Notes: generated by a model not told the origin, from the letters alone. A stretch of DNA of 64,000 nucleotides from Pseudomonas sp. PDNC002 (GCF_016919445.1 NZ_CP070356.1:813501-877500), one strand, 5' to 3'. Counted from the first letter of the stretch, positions 34,615-44,198 are shown. Program-made: numbers and translations.

Positions 34615-37464
34615 ATGACGCTCACCCACGAAATCCGCCCGGACATCGACGACGGCATCGACCGCAAGGTGCTGGCGCAGTTGCGCCAGCGCTTCCTCAA
34701 GGTCAACGAGGGTCGTCTGGCGCGGGCGAGCGAAGCGCTGTCCACCCGCCAGCAACTGGTCCTCAAGCTGTTGCCGCTGCTGCTGGACGTGAACCATCCG
34801 CTGCTGCCCGGCTATGTCTCGGCCAGCACGCCCGCCGGACTCTCCAACTTCGTCCCGGACGACGACATCCTCGCCGAAGCCCAGCGCCTGACCCGCTCCT
34901 TCAGCTACAAGACCCGACGCGGCAATCCGCCGCTGCCGATCCACGGGCTGTTCCTGATGGGCAGCCTGGGCACCGTCGCCCAGGCCGAGCAGAGCGACCT
35001 GGACCTGTGGGTCTGCCACAGCTCCGAGCTCGACGAACGAGAACTGGCCGAGCTGCGCCGCAAGTGCGACCTGCTGGAGCAATGGGCCGCGACGCAAGGC
35101 GCCGAGGTGCACTGCTTCCTCGTCGATCCACAACGCTTCACCCAGGGCGCGCGGGAAGCACGGCTCACCTCCGACGACTGCGGCACCAGCCAGCACTACC
35201 TGCTGCTGGACGAGTTCTATCGCACCGCCATCTGGCTCGGCGGACGCACGCCGCTGTGGTGGCTGGTGCCGGTCTATGAAGAAGGCCGCTACGCCGAATA
35301 CTGCGAGACACTGCTGAGCAAGCGCTTCATCCGCGCCGACGACGTCCTCGACCTGGGGCACCTGGCACGCATCCCACCCGGCGAATTCATCGGCGCGGGC
35401 ATGTGGCAGCTGTTCAAGGGCATCGAGTCGCCCTACAAATCGGTGCTCAAGCTGTTGCTCACCGAGGTCTACGCCAGCGAGCACCCGAATGTTTCCTGCC
35501 TGAGCCTGCGCTACAAGCAAGCCATCTACGCCGGCCGCCTGGACGTGGAAGAACTCGATCCCTACGTGATGCTCTACCGCCGCCTGGAGGAATACCTGGT
35601 GGCGCGCGGCGAGCAGGAACGCCTGGAACTGATCCGTCGCTGCCTCTACCTGAAGGTCGGCAAGAAGCTCAGCCGGCCACCGCGCCAGGGCCGCAAGAGC
35701 TGGCAGCGCAAGGTGATGGAACGCGTCTCCGCGCCGTGGAAATGGGACAGCCGCGCCTACGGCCAGCTCGACAGCCGCAGCCAGTGGAAAGTACGCCAGG
35801 TACTGCTGGAGCGCCGCGCGCTGGTCAACGAACTGACCCACAGCTACCGCTTCCTGTCCCAGTTCGCCCGCCTGCAGCAGGCCGCCAGCGGCATCAACCC
35901 GCGGGACATGGGCATCCTCGGCCGGCGCCTGTACGCCGCCTTCGAACGCAAGGCCGGCAAGGTCGAGTTCATCAATCCCGGCATCGCCCCGGACATGGCC
36001 GAAGACATCCTCACCCTCGCCCAACTACCCGGCGGCGAGGCCGGCAAGCCGCCCTACTGGGCACTGTTCAGCGGCAACCTGTCGCTGCAGGAGATGGCCG
36101 ACTTCGCCCCGCTGCGCCGCGCCCGCGACCTGCTGGAACTGCTCGCCTGGAGCCATCGCAACGGCGTGATCGACACCACCACGCGACTGCCCCTGCAACC
36201 CGGCTCCAGCGACCTGAGCGAATTCGAGCTGCAGAACCTGCTGGGCAGCCTGCAGCAGGCCGTCCCGCTGCCGCTGGCGGAGGTGCCGGAAAGCGCCCTG
36301 CTGCGTAGCACGGTGCCGACACAGGTTCTTTTGCTGGTGAACGTCGGCGTCGACCCGTTGCGCCAGCACAGCCAGATGAACGTGCACATGACCACCGAGC
36401 GCACCGACTCGCTCGGCTACTCCGGCGTGCGCGACAACCTGGTGCTGACCCTCGACCAGATCACCCTGAACAGCTGGAACGAGTTGCTGGTCAACCGATT
36501 CTCCGGCCCCCACGCACTGCTCGACTGCCTGCGCGAATTCCTCAATGGCCTGCCCACCGACGCGCCGCCACCGCGCCTGTTGGTGCGCTGCTTCTGCCGC
36601 AACCGAGCCACGGCCATCGCCCAGCGCGTGGAAGATCTGTTCCGCGATGCCCACGGGCAACTCACCAGCGGCAAGGGCGGGCGCTACCTGCTGCAGGTGC
36701 GCCAGCATTTCCACCTGCTGCACCTGATCCCCGGAAGCGTCAGCCACCGGGTGATCGAAGGCCTGCCGGCGCTGGTGGAGCACCTAGGCGATACCCAGGA
36801 CGACAGCGGCTTCCTGCAACTGGACCGGCACGCGCTGGAAGGCGACGATCTCGCCATGATCCTGCCGCTGGGCCGGGCCAATACCGTGCAGGTGTTCTAC
36901 CGCCTGGACGAAGGCAGCGCGGAAATCACCATCCTCGATGAGCGCAACGCCCTCTGGCGGCGCCGCCAGGAGTACGACAGCGAAGAAGGCCTGCTGCTGC
37001 CGCTGCAACGCTTCCTGCAATCCGTGCAATACCGTCGCAACGCCCTGATACCGCTGCTGGAAACCCAGGGACCGGTAGGTGCCGACATCCTCTTCTACGA
37101 GGTGGTGACCAATGGACACCAGCGCGCCCAGCGCATTGAACGGCGCAACACGCCGCAACCGCTGGAGGCGATGCCTTTCTACAACGTGCAGGCGATTGTC
37201 GAACCAGGCGAAGGCCAGCGCGCGCGCACCACGCTGTACTGCAACCACCGCGAGTTCTCGGAACTGGAATTCGGCAGCGAGCTGTTCCAGGCCGTGGCCC
37301 GGCACATCCTCGACCGGCGACGCGGGCAGGAGCGCTATCCCTGCTACATCACTGACCTGGACCTGTCGGCGATGCGCGAAGGCGGCGAGCTACAGACGGT
37401 GCACTTCCTGCGCTACAAGCAGAGCCTGGAACAGGCCCTGAACCGGGCGCTGGCCGAGGCCTGA
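34615..37464 (+). CDS. cyaA: Class I adenylate cyclase CyaA
   Basis: 949 residues, the usual length. The N-terminal catalytic domain has LFLMGSLGTVAQAEQSDLDLWVCHSSEL (~103-132), the nucleotidyl-transferase GSxxxxxxSDxDxW motif with the metal-binding aspartates. The large C-terminal regulatory domain is present (TERTDSLGYSGVRDNLVLTLDQITLNSWNEL; FYNVQAIVE). It makes cAMP from ATP in the cytoplasm. The enterobacterial-type enzyme is conserved in Pseudomonas, where it contributes cAMP for Vfr/Crp regulators. It is convergent with rnk. Confidence 0.96.
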   Translation: MTLTHEIRPDIDDGIDRKVLAQLRQRFLKVNEGRLARASEALSTRQQLVLKLLPLLLDVNHPLLPGYVSASTPAGLSNFVPDDDILAEAQRLTRSFSYKTRRGNPPLPIHGLFLMGSLGTVAQAEQSDLDLWVCHSSELDERELAELRRKCDLLEQWAATQGAEVHCFLVDPQRFTQGAREARLTSDDCGTSQHYLLLDEFYRTAIWLGGRTPLWWLVPVYEEGRYAEYCETLLSKRFIRADDVLDLGHLARIPPGEFIGAGMWQLFKGIESPYKSVLKLLLTEVYASEHPNVSCLSLRYKQAIYAGRLDVEELDPYVMLYRRLEEYLVARGEQERLELIRRCLYLKVGKKLSRPPRQGRKSWQRKVMERVSAPWKWDSRAYGQLDSRSQWKVRQVLLERRALVNELTHSYRFLSQFARLQQAASGINPRDMGILGRRLYAAFERKAGKVEFINPGIAPDMAEDILTLAQLPGGEAGKPPYWALFSGNLSLQEMADFAPLRRARDLLELLAWSHRNGVIDTTTRLPLQPGSSDLSEFELQNLLGSLQQAVPLPLAEVPESALLRSTVPTQVLLLVNVGVDPLRQHSQMNVHMTTERTDSLGYSGVRDNLVLTLDQITLNSWNELLVNRFSGPHALLDCLREFLNGLPTDAPPPRLLVRCFCRNRATAIAQRVEDLFRDAHGQLTSGKGGRYLLQVRQHFHLLHLIPGSVSHRVIEGLPALVEHLGDTQDDSGFLQLDRHALEGDDLAMILPLGRANTVQVFYRLDEGSAEITILDERNALWRRRQEYDSEEGLLLPLQRFLQSVQYRRNALIPLLETQGPVGADILFYEVVTNGHQRAQRIERRNTPQPLEAMPFYNVQAIVEPGEGQRARTTLYCNHREFSELEFGSELFQAVARHILDRRRGQERYPCYITDLDLSAMREGGELQTVHFLRYKQSLEQALNRALAEA

Positions 37465-37507
37465 AGGGCCGGGCCGCGCGTCCGGAGAGAGGGAGTCTGG
37501 AAAGGTC

Positions 37508-37912
37508 TCAGCGATCGAAGTCGCCAGCCGCCTCGGGCTGGTATTCCACTTCCAGCAGGGTCAGCTTCAGCGTCTTGCCGCTCGGCACCGGCCAGTCGAT
37601 GCTCTGGCCGGTGGTCAGGCCCAGCAGCGCGGTACCCACCGGCGCGAGGACGGAAACCTTGCCGTCGCCGCCGACACCGGCCGGGTAGACCAGGGTCAGG
37701 TGGTATTCCTTGCCGCTGCCTTCCTCGCGGCAGCGCACGGTGGAGTTCATCGTGACCACGCCCGGCGGTATCTCGTCGTGGCCGACCACCGTGGCGCGGG
37801 CCAGTTCGGCCTCCAGCGCCTCGGCCGCGGGGCCGTACTCATCCAGGCTGTCGAGCATGCGCTCCAGACGTTGCAGGTCGAGTCGAGTAACGGTGATGGG
37901 TGTCGTGGTCAT
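37508..37912 (-). CDS. rnk: Nucleoside diphosphate kinase regulator Rnk
   Basis: 134 residues from the ATG at 37912; a longer frame to 37954 adds unlikely N-terminal sequence. The N-terminal Rnk segment (PITVTRLDLQRLERMLDSL) is followed by a GreA/GreB C-terminal-like domain (GVVTMNSTVRCREEGSGKEYHLTLVYP...VSVLAPVGTALLGLTTGQSIDWPVPSGKTLKL). Rnk binds RNA polymerase and regulates nucleoside diphosphate kinase and alginate levels in P. aeruginosa. Its neighbourhood (cyaA, cyaY) matches P. aeruginosa PA5274. Confidence 0.92.
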   Translation of the reverse strand: MTTTPITVTRLDLQRLERMLDSLDEYGPAAEALEAELARATVVGHDEIPPGVVTMNSTVRCREEGSGKEYHLTLVYPAGVGGDGKVSVLAPVGTALLGLTTGQSIDWPVPSGKTLKLTLLEVEYQPEAAGDFDR

Positions 37913-38021
37913 GATGGTTGGCAGTCTCCTTACAGGAGAGCCCCGGACGCTCACGCGTTCGGGGCCCTGGGTGTTCTAGCAGTAAAGGCGTTCGGCGAGC
38001 GAATGCGCAATGAAATCCAAA

Positions 38022-38052
38022 AAAAGAAAAACCCCGCCCAAGGCGGGGTTTT
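38022..38052 (-). terminator. Rho-independent terminator after the cyaY/DUF1289 transcript
   Basis: Stem CCCCGCC (38032-38038) / GGCGGGG (38042-38048), followed on the minus strand by TTTTTCTTTTTTT. It lies downstream of the DUF1289 gene and upstream of rnk; the plus strand also has TTTT, so it may work both ways. Confidence 0.9.
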
Positions 38053-38095
38053 CCCGGACACTAACACAGCACAGAAAATAAGCAACACCGACCAG

Positions 38096-38302
38096 TCACC
38101 ACTTCGGTGAGTGGTTGTTTCGGCGCTTTTCGCACTCCGTCAGGATCGCCCGGCGCCGCTCGCCGTTCGCCTCGTTCCACTCCAGGATCTCGCCCAGGGT
38201 GCGCCCGCAGCCGACGCAGACGTCCGCCTCGTCGAGGCAGCAGCGCCGGCAACAGGGCGAGGCGACGCTCGCCGAAGGATCAGATGCCGGGGAAGTCGAC
38301 AT
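38096..38302 (-). CDS. DUF1289-family small Cys-rich protein
   Basis: 68 residues from the ATG at 38302. A cluster of cysteines, SPCCRRCCLDEADVCVGCGRTLGEILEWNEANGERRRAIL, is the DUF1289 signature (C-x3-C...C-x2-CgRtxxEixxW), probably a small metal-binding fold. It overlaps the end of cyaY by 23 bp and is probably translated from the same mRNA. Confidence 0.82.
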   Translation of the reverse strand: MSTSPASDPSASVASPCCRRCCLDEADVCVGCGRTLGEILEWNEANGERRRAILTECEKRRNNHSPKW

Positions 38303-38615
38303 CCTCGCCCGCCTGCTCCAGGGTGGCGCGGTTGAGCAGTGCGCCCAGCGGCTCGCGGGTGCTGTCGCTGATCCACAGCGAGCCGGATTCGTCGTAGTCG
38401 AAATGGAAGCCACCGGAGCGCGCTGCCACCCACAGCTGGCGCAGCGCCGGCTGGCGGCTGAGGATCAACTGGGTGCCGTTCTCGAAGCGCACGGTCAGCA
38501 CGCCGCTGGAGTTCTCCAGGTCCACGTCCAGGTCGCTGTCGTCGAAGGCGTCCTCCACCGTTACCTGTACGGCGTCCACCAGGTCATGGAAGCGGGCTTC
38601 GCTCAAAGTGCTCAT
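38280..38615 (-). CDS. cyaY: Frataxin homologue CyaY
   Basis: 111 residues. The acidic first helix (LVDAVQVTVEDAFDDSDLDVDLE) and strands NGTQLILSRQPALRQLWVAARSGGFHFDY with the QLWVA core are diagnostic of bacterial frataxin, which binds iron and modulates IscS activity in Fe-S assembly. The GGFHFD segment replaces the usual GGYHF. The start overlaps the stop of the AraC gene by 4 bp. Confidence 0.95.
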   Translation of the reverse strand: MSTLSEARFHDLVDAVQVTVEDAFDDSDLDVDLENSSGVLTVRFENGTQLILSRQPALRQLWVAARSGGFHFDYDESGSLWISDSTREPLGALLNRATLEQAGEDVDFPGI

Positions 38616-39685
38616 GCATCGTCCTCGGGATCAGTCAAAGGCACCAGTTTACGCCGGTATTCGCCCAGACTCTGCCCCGTCCAGCGCCGGAATGCGCGGG
38701 CCAGCGAACCCGCTTCGCTGAAGCCCAGCAGGTAGGCGATATCGGCGGTGTCCAGCGCCGGGTCGCGCAGGTAGTGCAGCACCAGTTGCTGGCGGGTTTC
38801 GTCCACCAGTTGGCTGAACGACAGGCCGGTGTCGCGCAGGCGTCGCTGCAGGGTGCGCGGGCTCAGCGCCAGCGTCTGCGACAGGCGCTCGAGGTCGGCG
38901 CCCTGCTCCGGCAGCTGGCGCGCCAGTTCCAGGCGAGCCCGGTCAAGCACGCTGTCACCCCTGTTGATCTCCACCAGCAAGCGCTCGGCGTAGGCATCCA
39001 GCGTGCGCTGTACCTGGGCGTCGGCCTGGCCGAGCGGCAGCGCCAGCAGGCGCCTGGGGAAGACCAGAGCGTTGTCCGGCTGATCGAACAGCACCGGGCA
39101 GCGGAAGATGCGTACGTGTTCGCTGACGTCCGCCGGGGCGCTGTGGCTGAAGCGCACCTCGTAGGGCACCTCGTCCACGCCGCTGACCCAATGGCCGAAG
39201 CTGACCCAGCCGGCCAGGGTTTCCTCGCTCATCTGCCGCTGCTGTTGCGGCAGCAGCGGCTCCCAGCAGTGCTTCACCAGCGGCTCGCAGCCGGCGCGCT
39301 GCGGTTCGTCGGCCAGTTCGACGCGCCCCAGGTTGCCGACCAGCGAGGCATAGCGGGCCTGGCGGTGCAGGGCGTCGGAAAGGGTCGCGCAGCTCATGAT
39401 CAGGTAGCCCAGCACGCCGTAATAGCCGGGCCGCACGGCTTCGCCCAGATGCAGGCCGAGGTTGTCGTCGCCGCTCAGGCGCACGCCGGCGCCGACCAGC
39501 TCGAGATAGGCGCTGGCGGCGATGCGCTGGTCACGCTGGGCGAGAATCGAGGGTTCCAGGTGCACCGTCGCCAGCAACTGCGCCGGGTCCACGCCCTGGC
39601 GCTGCAGATGCTCCACGAGGCCCTGCAGGTAGGCCACCGACACCGAACTGGGCAGGGGATCGCGATAGTCCATGGGGCATTCCAT
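38612..39685 (-). CDS. AraC-family regulator with Arabinose_bd-type N-terminal domain
   Basis: 357 residues (an ATG four codons later, 39673, is also possible). The N-terminal ~200 residues match OruR/ArgR-like AraC proteins ([25 protein letters not shown]...[25 protein letters not shown]). The C-terminal double HTH reads [36 protein letters not shown] and [32 protein letters not shown]. It overlaps the cyaY start by 4 bp (ATGA). In my recollection of P. aeruginosa no AraC gene lies here, so it may be a lineage-specific insertion. Confidence 0.92.
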   Translation of the reverse strand: MECPMDYRDPLPSSVSVAYLQGLVEHLQRQGVDPAQLLATVHLEPSILAQRDQRIAASAYLELVGAGVRLSGDDNLGLHLGEAVRPGYYGVLGYLIMSCATLSDALHRQARYASLVGNLGRVELADEPQRAGCEPLVKHCWEPLLPQQQRQMSEETLAGWVSFGHWVSGVDEVPYEVRFSHSAPADVSEHVRIFRCPVLFDQPDNALVFPRRLLALPLGQADAQVQRTLDAYAERLLVEINRGDSVLDRARLELARQLPEQGADLERLSQTLALSPRTLQRRLRDTGLSFSQLVDETRQQLVLHYLRDPALDTADIAYLLGFSEAGSLARAFRRWTGQSLGEYRRKLVPLTDPEDDA

Positions 39686-39783
39686 TTTTTGCCGGCATCA
39701 TAGGGCCAGTTGCCCTCCCCGCGCGAGCCGCAAGCCCCGCCGGGCGGGAGTCCGCTCGCATAGGCAAGGCGGCGGGGGGTCGG

Positions 39784-39789
39784 TATACT
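39784..39789 (+). promoter_or_regulatory. Candidate -10 box of lptM
   Basis: TATACT lies 37 bp before the lptM start, in the divergent region from the AraC gene. The matching -35 is weak. Confidence 0.35.
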
Positions 39790-39825
39790 CCGGTCCAATT
39801 GACGCTTTATTACAAGGATTCCGCC

Positions 39826-39966
39826 ATGAAGCGACTGCTGCTTCCCTTCGTCGCGATCGCCCTGCTGACCGCCGCCATCGCCGGCTGCGGCCAGAAAGGC
39901 CCGCTGTACCTGCCGGACGACGAAAAGGCCAAGAACGAACATAGCAAGGACCGCTACGGTCTCTGA
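39826..39966 (+). CDS. lptM: Small lipoprotein LptM (LppL/YifL)
   Basis: 46 residues, below the usual ORF cutoff. [32 protein letters not shown] carries a lipobox (IAGC) and the conserved [12 protein letters not shown]-terminus of LptM, a lipoprotein that assists assembly of the LPS translocon LptD/LptE in E. coli. In Pseudomonas it is also called LppL and sits before lysA-dapF. AAGGA lies upstream. The gene is intact although the following lysA is not. Confidence 0.92.
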   Translation: MKRLLLPFVAIALLTAAIAGCGQKGPLYLPDDEKAKNEHSKDRYGL

Positions 39967-39976
39967 GGGCGTTCCC

Positions 39977-40287
39977 ATGGACGCCTTCGCCGTCCGGGAC
40001 GGGCAACTGATCGTGGCAGACGTGTCCTCGTCGGCGATTGCCGAGCGCTGTGACATGCAGCCCTGCGGAATCGGCGGCTACAGCGCCAGCTCCGCAACCC
40101 CGTCCGGGAAGAAGGTGATCTGCTGGCCGACCATTCGGCCGGCGCCTATGGTTTCGTCATGAATTCCAACGACAACACCCGGGGCCGCGCCGCCGAGGTG
40201 CTGGTGGATAGCTCGGCCGCGCATGAAGTGCGTCGCCGCGAGACAATCGAAGAGCTATTCGCCGGCGAAAGCCTGCTGCCGGACTGA
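39977..40287 (+). pseudogene. lysA: lysA (diaminopimelate decarboxylase) deletion remnant
   Basis: The first ~24 codons (MDAFAVRDGQ...SSAIAER) match the start of Pseudomonas LysA, and the last ~60 codons, in another frame, match its C-terminus: [20 protein letters not shown] then [14 protein letters not shown] and [18 protein letters not shown] before the stop at 40285-40287. Roughly 330 of ~415 codons are missing, including the PLP-binding lysine and glycine-rich phosphate loop, and the halves are out of frame. The spacing to lptM (10 bp) and dapF (13 bp) is that of the intact operon. LysA makes lysine from meso-diaminopimelate, so a second lysA or another source is needed. A sequencing error cannot explain a ~1-kb loss. 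Confidence 0.88.
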
Positions 40288-40300
40288 GGCCGAGACGACG

Positions 40301-41131
40301 ATGCTTCTGCGCTTTACCAAGATGCATGGGCTGGGCAATGACTTCATGGTCCTGGACCTGGTCAGCCAACACGCCCATGTACAGCCGCGCCACGTGAAAC
40401 AGTGGGGCGACCGCAATTTCGGGGTCGGCTTCGATCAGCTGCTGATCGTCGAACCACCGAGCACGCCGGACGCGGACTTCCGCTATCGCATCTTCAACTG
40501 CGACGGCACCGAGGTCGAACAGTGCGGCAATGGCGCGCGCTGCTTCGCCCGTTTCGTGGTGGACAAGCGCCTGACCGCGAAGAAGACCATCCGCGTGGAA
40601 ACCAAGGGCGGCATGATCGAACTGACCCTCACCAACGATGGCCAGGTCACCGTCGACATGGGCCCGCCGCGCCTGCAACCCGACCAGGTGCCATTCCAGG
40701 CCGATGCCGAGGCGTTGAGCTACAGCGTCGACGTGGACGGCCAGCGCTACGAGCTGGCCGCGATCTCCATGGGCAACCCGCACGGCGTGCTGCGCGTGGA
40801 CGACGTGGACAGCGCGCCGGTACGGACTCTCGGACCGAAACTCGAAGTTCACGAAAGCTTCCCAAAGAAGGCCAACATCGGCTTCCTGCAGATCGTCAAT
40901 CCGCACCAGGCACGCCTGCGCGTCTGGGAACGCGGCGCTGGCGAGACACTGGCCTGCGGCACCGGCGCCTGTGCGGCGGCGGTCGCCGGTATCCGTCAGG
41001 GCTGGCTGCAATCTCCGGTACAAATCGACCTTCCCGGCGGACGGTTGTCCATCGAGTGGGCAGGACCGGGTCAGCCCGTTATGATGACCGGGCCCGCGGT
41101 GCGGGTCTTCGAAGGCCAGGTACGTCTATAA
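40301..41131 (+). CDS. dapF: Diaminopimelate epimerase DapF
   Basis: 276 residues from the ATG at 40301, 13 bp after the lysA scar. It converts LL- to meso-diaminopimelate for peptidoglycan and lysine. Both active-site cysteines are present: [21 protein letters not shown] and [15 protein letters not shown]. The N-terminus [20 protein letters not shown] is standard. Operon order lptM-lysA-dapF-DUF484-xerC matches P. aeruginosa. Confidence 0.96.
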   Translation: MLLRFTKMHGLGNDFMVLDLVSQHAHVQPRHVKQWGDRNFGVGFDQLLIVEPPSTPDADFRYRIFNCDGTEVEQCGNGARCFARFVVDKRLTAKKTIRVETKGGMIELTLTNDGQVTVDMGPPRLQPDQVPFQADAEALSYSVDVDGQRYELAAISMGNPHGVLRVDDVDSAPVRTLGPKLEVHESFPKKANIGFLQIVNPHQARLRVWERGAGETLACGTGACAAAVAGIRQGWLQSPVQIDLPGGRLSIEWAGPGQPVMMTGPAVRVFEGQVRL

Positions 41132-41183
41132 GGCCTGTTTCCAACGCCCCGTGATCGGGCGCAGGCAATAAACCGGGACGCTT

Positions 41184-41888
41184 ATGACCACTGACACTCC
41201 CCAGGAACCGACCGTTACGCTCGAAGCCGAACAGGTTGCCGACTACCTTCGTCGGCACCCGGAATTCTTCGTCGACCATGACGAGCTGATCCCGGAGATG
41301 CGCATTCCGCACCAGCCGGGCGATGCCGTGTCGCTGGTGGAGCGCCAGGTACGCCTGCTGCGCGAGCGCAACATCGAGATGCGCCATCGGCTGTCTCAGC
41401 TGATGGACGTGGCCCGCGACAATGACCGGCTGTTCGACAAGACCCGCCGCCTGGTGCTCGACCTGCTCGACGCCACCAGCCTGGAAGAGATCGTCAGCAC
41501 CGTCGAAGACAGCCTGCGTCACGAATTCCTGGTGCCCTACGTCAGCCTCATCCTGTTCAGCGACAACAACCTGCCAGTTGGCCGATCGGTCAGCAGCGCC
41601 GAGGCACACCAGGCCATTGGCGGCCTGCTGTCGGGCGGCAAGACCGTGAGCGGCGTGCTGCGCCCCCACGAACTGGCCTTCCTGTTCTGCGAAAACGAAC
41701 GCGAGCAGGTCGGCTCCGCCGCCGTGGTGCCGCTGACCTTCCAGGGCCTGCACGGTGTGCTGGCGATCGGCAGCCCCGATCCGCAGCACTACAAGAGTTC
41801 GCTGGGTACCCTGTTCCTCGGCTACGTCGCCGAAGTCCTCGCGCGGACACTGCCGCGCTTCGCCACACCACTGCGCTCGGTACGCTGA
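41184..41888 (+). CDS. DUF484-family (GAF-like) protein
   Basis: 234 residues. [58 protein letters not shown] is the conserved DUF484 start; the C-terminal half is GAF-like ([10 protein letters not shown] ... [26 protein letters not shown]). The gene is conserved between dapF and xerC in many gamma-proteobacteria; the function is unknown. Confidence 0.93.
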   Translation: MTTDTPQEPTVTLEAEQVADYLRRHPEFFVDHDELIPEMRIPHQPGDAVSLVERQVRLLRERNIEMRHRLSQLMDVARDNDRLFDKTRRLVLDLLDATSLEEIVSTVEDSLRHEFLVPYVSLILFSDNNLPVGRSVSSAEAHQAIGGLLSGGKTVSGVLRPHELAFLFCENEREQVGSAAVVPLTFQGLHGVLAIGSPDPQHYKSSLGTLFLGYVAEVLARTLPRFATPLRSVR

Positions 41889-41928
41889 ATTCCGGCAGCC
41901 CGGGCCGTCACCGCTGGGAGCTGATCGC

Positions 41929-42834
41929 TTGTCGCTCGAAGCCGATCTGGATGCCTACCTGGAACACCTGCGCAGCGAGCGCCAGGTGTCCATCCATACC
42001 CTCGACGGCTACCGTCGCGATCTGACGCGCCTCGCCGCACTCTGTGAAAAGTCCGCCATTACCGAATGGCCGGCGCTGCAGGTGCGCGACCTGCGCCTGT
42101 TCGTTGCCCGCCTGCACCAGCAAGGCCTCGCCAGCCGCAGCCTGGCGCGCCTGCTGTCGGCCACGCGCGGGCTGTTCCAGTATCTGATCCGCGAAGGGCG
42201 CTGCCGACACGATCCCGCCGATGGCCTCGCCGCACCCAAGGGGGCGCGCAAGCTGCCGCGCACCCTGGACACCGACCGCACGGCACAACTGCTCGATGGT
42301 GGAGTCGAGGACGACTTCATCGCCCGCCGCGACCAGGCGTTGCTGGAGCTGTTCTATTCCTCGGGCCTGCGCCTCTCCGAACTGGTCGGCCTCGATCTGG
42401 AATGGCTGGACCTCAAGGAAGGCCTGGTACGCGTCCATGGCAAGGGCAACAAGGTGCGCGAACTGCCGGTCGGCCGCGCCGCGCGGCAGGCCATCGAAGC
42501 CTGGCTGCCGCTGCGCGCCGCGGTGTCGCCGCAGGACAACGCGGTATTCATCGGCCGCAGCGGCAAACGCCTGACGCCCCGCGCCATTCAACTGCGGGTG
42601 CGCGAGGCCGGCGTACGCGAATTGGGCCAGCACCTGCATCCGCACATGTTGCGGCATTCCTTCGCCAGCCACATGCTCGAATCCTCCCAGGACCTGCGCG
42701 CGGTGCAGGAACTGCTCGGCCACGCCGACATCGCCACCACGCAGATCTACACCCACCTGGACTTCCAACACCTCGCCACGGTCTACGACCAGGCGCACCC
42801 ACGGGCACGCCGTAAACCCGGAGCAGAAGAATGA
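41929..42834 (+). CDS. xerC: Tyrosine recombinase XerC
   Basis: 301 residues. I place the start at a TTG (41929-41931) because TGGGAG lies 8-9 bp upstream and the protein then begins [20 protein letters not shown], as in Pseudomonas XerC (Sss); no ATG gives this N-terminus. All catalytic residues are present: SSGLRLSEL (Arg), [10 protein letters not shown] (Lys), [12 protein letters not shown] (His-x-x-Arg), LGHADI (His) and TQIYTHLD (Tyr). It resolves chromosome dimers at dif with XerD. Confidence 0.95.
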   Translation: MSLEADLDAYLEHLRSERQVSIHTLDGYRRDLTRLAALCEKSAITEWPALQVRDLRLFVARLHQQGLASRSLARLLSATRGLFQYLIREGRCRHDPADGLAAPKGARKLPRTLDTDRTAQLLDGGVEDDFIARRDQALLELFYSSGLRLSELVGLDLEWLDLKEGLVRVHGKGNKVRELPVGRAARQAIEAWLPLRAAVSPQDNAVFIGRSGKRLTPRAIQLRVREAGVRELGQHLHPHMLRHSFASHMLESSQDLRAVQELLGHADIATTQIYTHLDFQHLATVYDQAHPRARRKPGAEE

Positions 42835-43523
42835 GTATCCGCCTGGTCACCTTCGACCTCGATGACACGCTGTGGGACGTCGCCCCGGTGATGAACAGCG
42901 CCGAAGCTACCTTGCGCGACTGGCTGGCGGTGAACGCCGCGCAGCTCGGGCCGGTACCCATCGAGCACCTGTGGGCGATCCGCACACGGCTGATGCAGCA
43001 GGACCCGATGCTCAAGCACCGCCTGAGCGAGCTGCGCCGGCGCATCCTGTTCCACGCACTGCTCGATGCGGGTTATCCACAACCCGAGGCGACGGATCTG
43101 GCCGAAGCCGGCTTCCAGACCTTCCTCCACGCGCGGCACCAGGTGGCGCTGTTCCCCGAGGTGCATCCGACCCTGGAGCAATTGGCCAACCGCTTCATCC
43201 TCGGCGTGCTCACCAACGGCAACGCCGACGTGCGCCGCCTGGGTTTGGCCGACTACTTCCAGTTCGCCCTGTGCGCGGAGGAGCTCGGCGTCGGCAAGCC
43301 GGACCCGCACCCGTTCCAGGAAGCGCTCAAGCGCGGCGGCGTGGCGGCGGAGCACGCCGTGCACATCGGCGACCATCCCAGCGATGACATCGCCGGGGCG
43401 CGGCGCGCGGGCATGAAGGCGATCTGGTTCAACCCGGCGCGCAAGGCGTGGGACGGCGAAGAGGCGCCCAGTGCGATCATCCACAACCTGTCCGAGCTGC
43501 CGGGCGTCCTGGCCCGCTTGTAG
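42831..43523 (+). CDS. HAD-superfamily hydrolase
   Basis: 230 residues, overlapping the xerC stop by 4 bp. Motif I is FDLDDTLWD (~8-16), motif [11 protein letters not shown] (~125), the conserved lysine occurs in [11 protein letters not shown] and motif IV is [18 protein letters not shown] (~180). The insertion of helices after motif I gives the subfamily I cap, as in YigB/GPH-like phosphatases. Substrate is unknown; YigB relatives dephosphorylate FMN. Confidence 0.93.
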   Translation: MSIRLVTFDLDDTLWDVAPVMNSAEATLRDWLAVNAAQLGPVPIEHLWAIRTRLMQQDPMLKHRLSELRRRILFHALLDAGYPQPEATDLAEAGFQTFLHARHQVALFPEVHPTLEQLANRFILGVLTNGNADVRRLGLADYFQFALCAEELGVGKPDPHPFQEALKRGGVAAEHAVHIGDHPSDDIAGARRAGMKAIWFNPARKAWDGEEAPSAIIHNLSELPGVLARL

Positions 43524-43562
43524 AAGACGACGGTCTTCCCCGCGAAGTCCTTCGCTGAGCTT

Positions 43563-43680
43563 CCCCCTCACCCCAGCCCTCTCCCTCAAGGAGAGGGAGC
43601 TGATCGTGCCGGCTGACGCCAAGGGTTATCCCTGCACCGAACGGCCCCCTCTCCCCTTGGGAGAGGGTTAGGGTGAGGGC
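43563..43680. repeat. CCCTCTCCC double-palindrome intergenic element, copy B
   Basis: Opposite orientation to copy A at 24014-24169. The reverse complement contains CCGTTCGG, GTGCAGGGA and CAGCCGGCACGAT in the same order between facing palindromes (CCCTCTCCC...GGGAGAGGG); copy B is ~38 bp shorter in the middle. It follows the HAD gene. The block conservation suggests a mobilised or recombining element, not independent REP sequences. Confidence 0.8.
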
Positions 43681-43731
43681 CAGACCCAGCGCTGGTGCAT
43701 CGCGCATGAAGGGCCGCAACGAACGGACATG

Positions 43732-43771
43732 AAAAAGCCCCGCCGCTCCGTTGGGAGCGGCGGGGCTTTTT
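43732..43771. terminator. Bidirectional terminator between the HAD gene and sutA
   Basis: A perfect 18-bp stem including AAAAAGCCCCGCCGCTCC and its complement, loop GTTG, ends in A5 and T5, so it can stop transcripts from both convergent genes. Confidence 0.95.
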
Positions 43772-43787
43772 CATGACGCATCAGATA

Positions 43788-44120
43788 TCAGATAGGGCGG
43801 CTGCCGTATTTGCTATCCGGCTTCTTGGGCGGGTCGGCAACCACGTTGGGCTCGATCTCCTGCACCTTGCCACCGCGAGTGAGGAACTCCTCCATCGCGC
43901 GAGCCAGTGCATCACGATCCTTCTGCTTGGCCTCGACCGAGGGCAGTTCCTCTTCTTCCGCAGCGGCCTTGGCTTTCTTGCCACCGCCCTTGGAAGAAGG
44001 GGCTTCATCCCCATCGCCGCTGTCTGCTTCGGCTTCGCCGTCGTCCGCCGCGGCGAGTTCCTCGCCATCGTCCTCGTCAGCGCCGTCCAGCTCGTCCTGT
44101 TCCAGTTCTTCGTCGCTCAT
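43788..44120 (-). CDS. sutA: RNA-polymerase-associated regulator SutA
   Basis: 110 residues. The first ~60 are very acidic (EELEQDELDGADEDDGEELA), the middle basic, and the C-terminal half (KDRDALARAMEEFLTRGGKVQEIEPNVVADPPKKPDSKYGSRPI) is the conserved part of SutA. P. aeruginosa SutA binds RNA polymerase and helps transcription in slow growth and starvation. The start MSDEELEQDELDGADEDDGE closely resembles my memory of the P. aeruginosa protein. Confidence 0.9.
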   Translation of the reverse strand: MSDEELEQDELDGADEDDGEELAAADDGEAEADSGDGDEAPSSKGGGKKAKAAAEEEELPSVEAKQKDRDALARAMEEFLTRGGKVQEIEPNVVADPPKKPDSKYGSRPI

Positions 44121-44198
44121 TGTTCAACCTCTGTGGTGCTGCAAAGCACGTTAGTTATAGCCCAGCTGCGCGCTTTGACGAACGCCGCCGGAAAAAAT

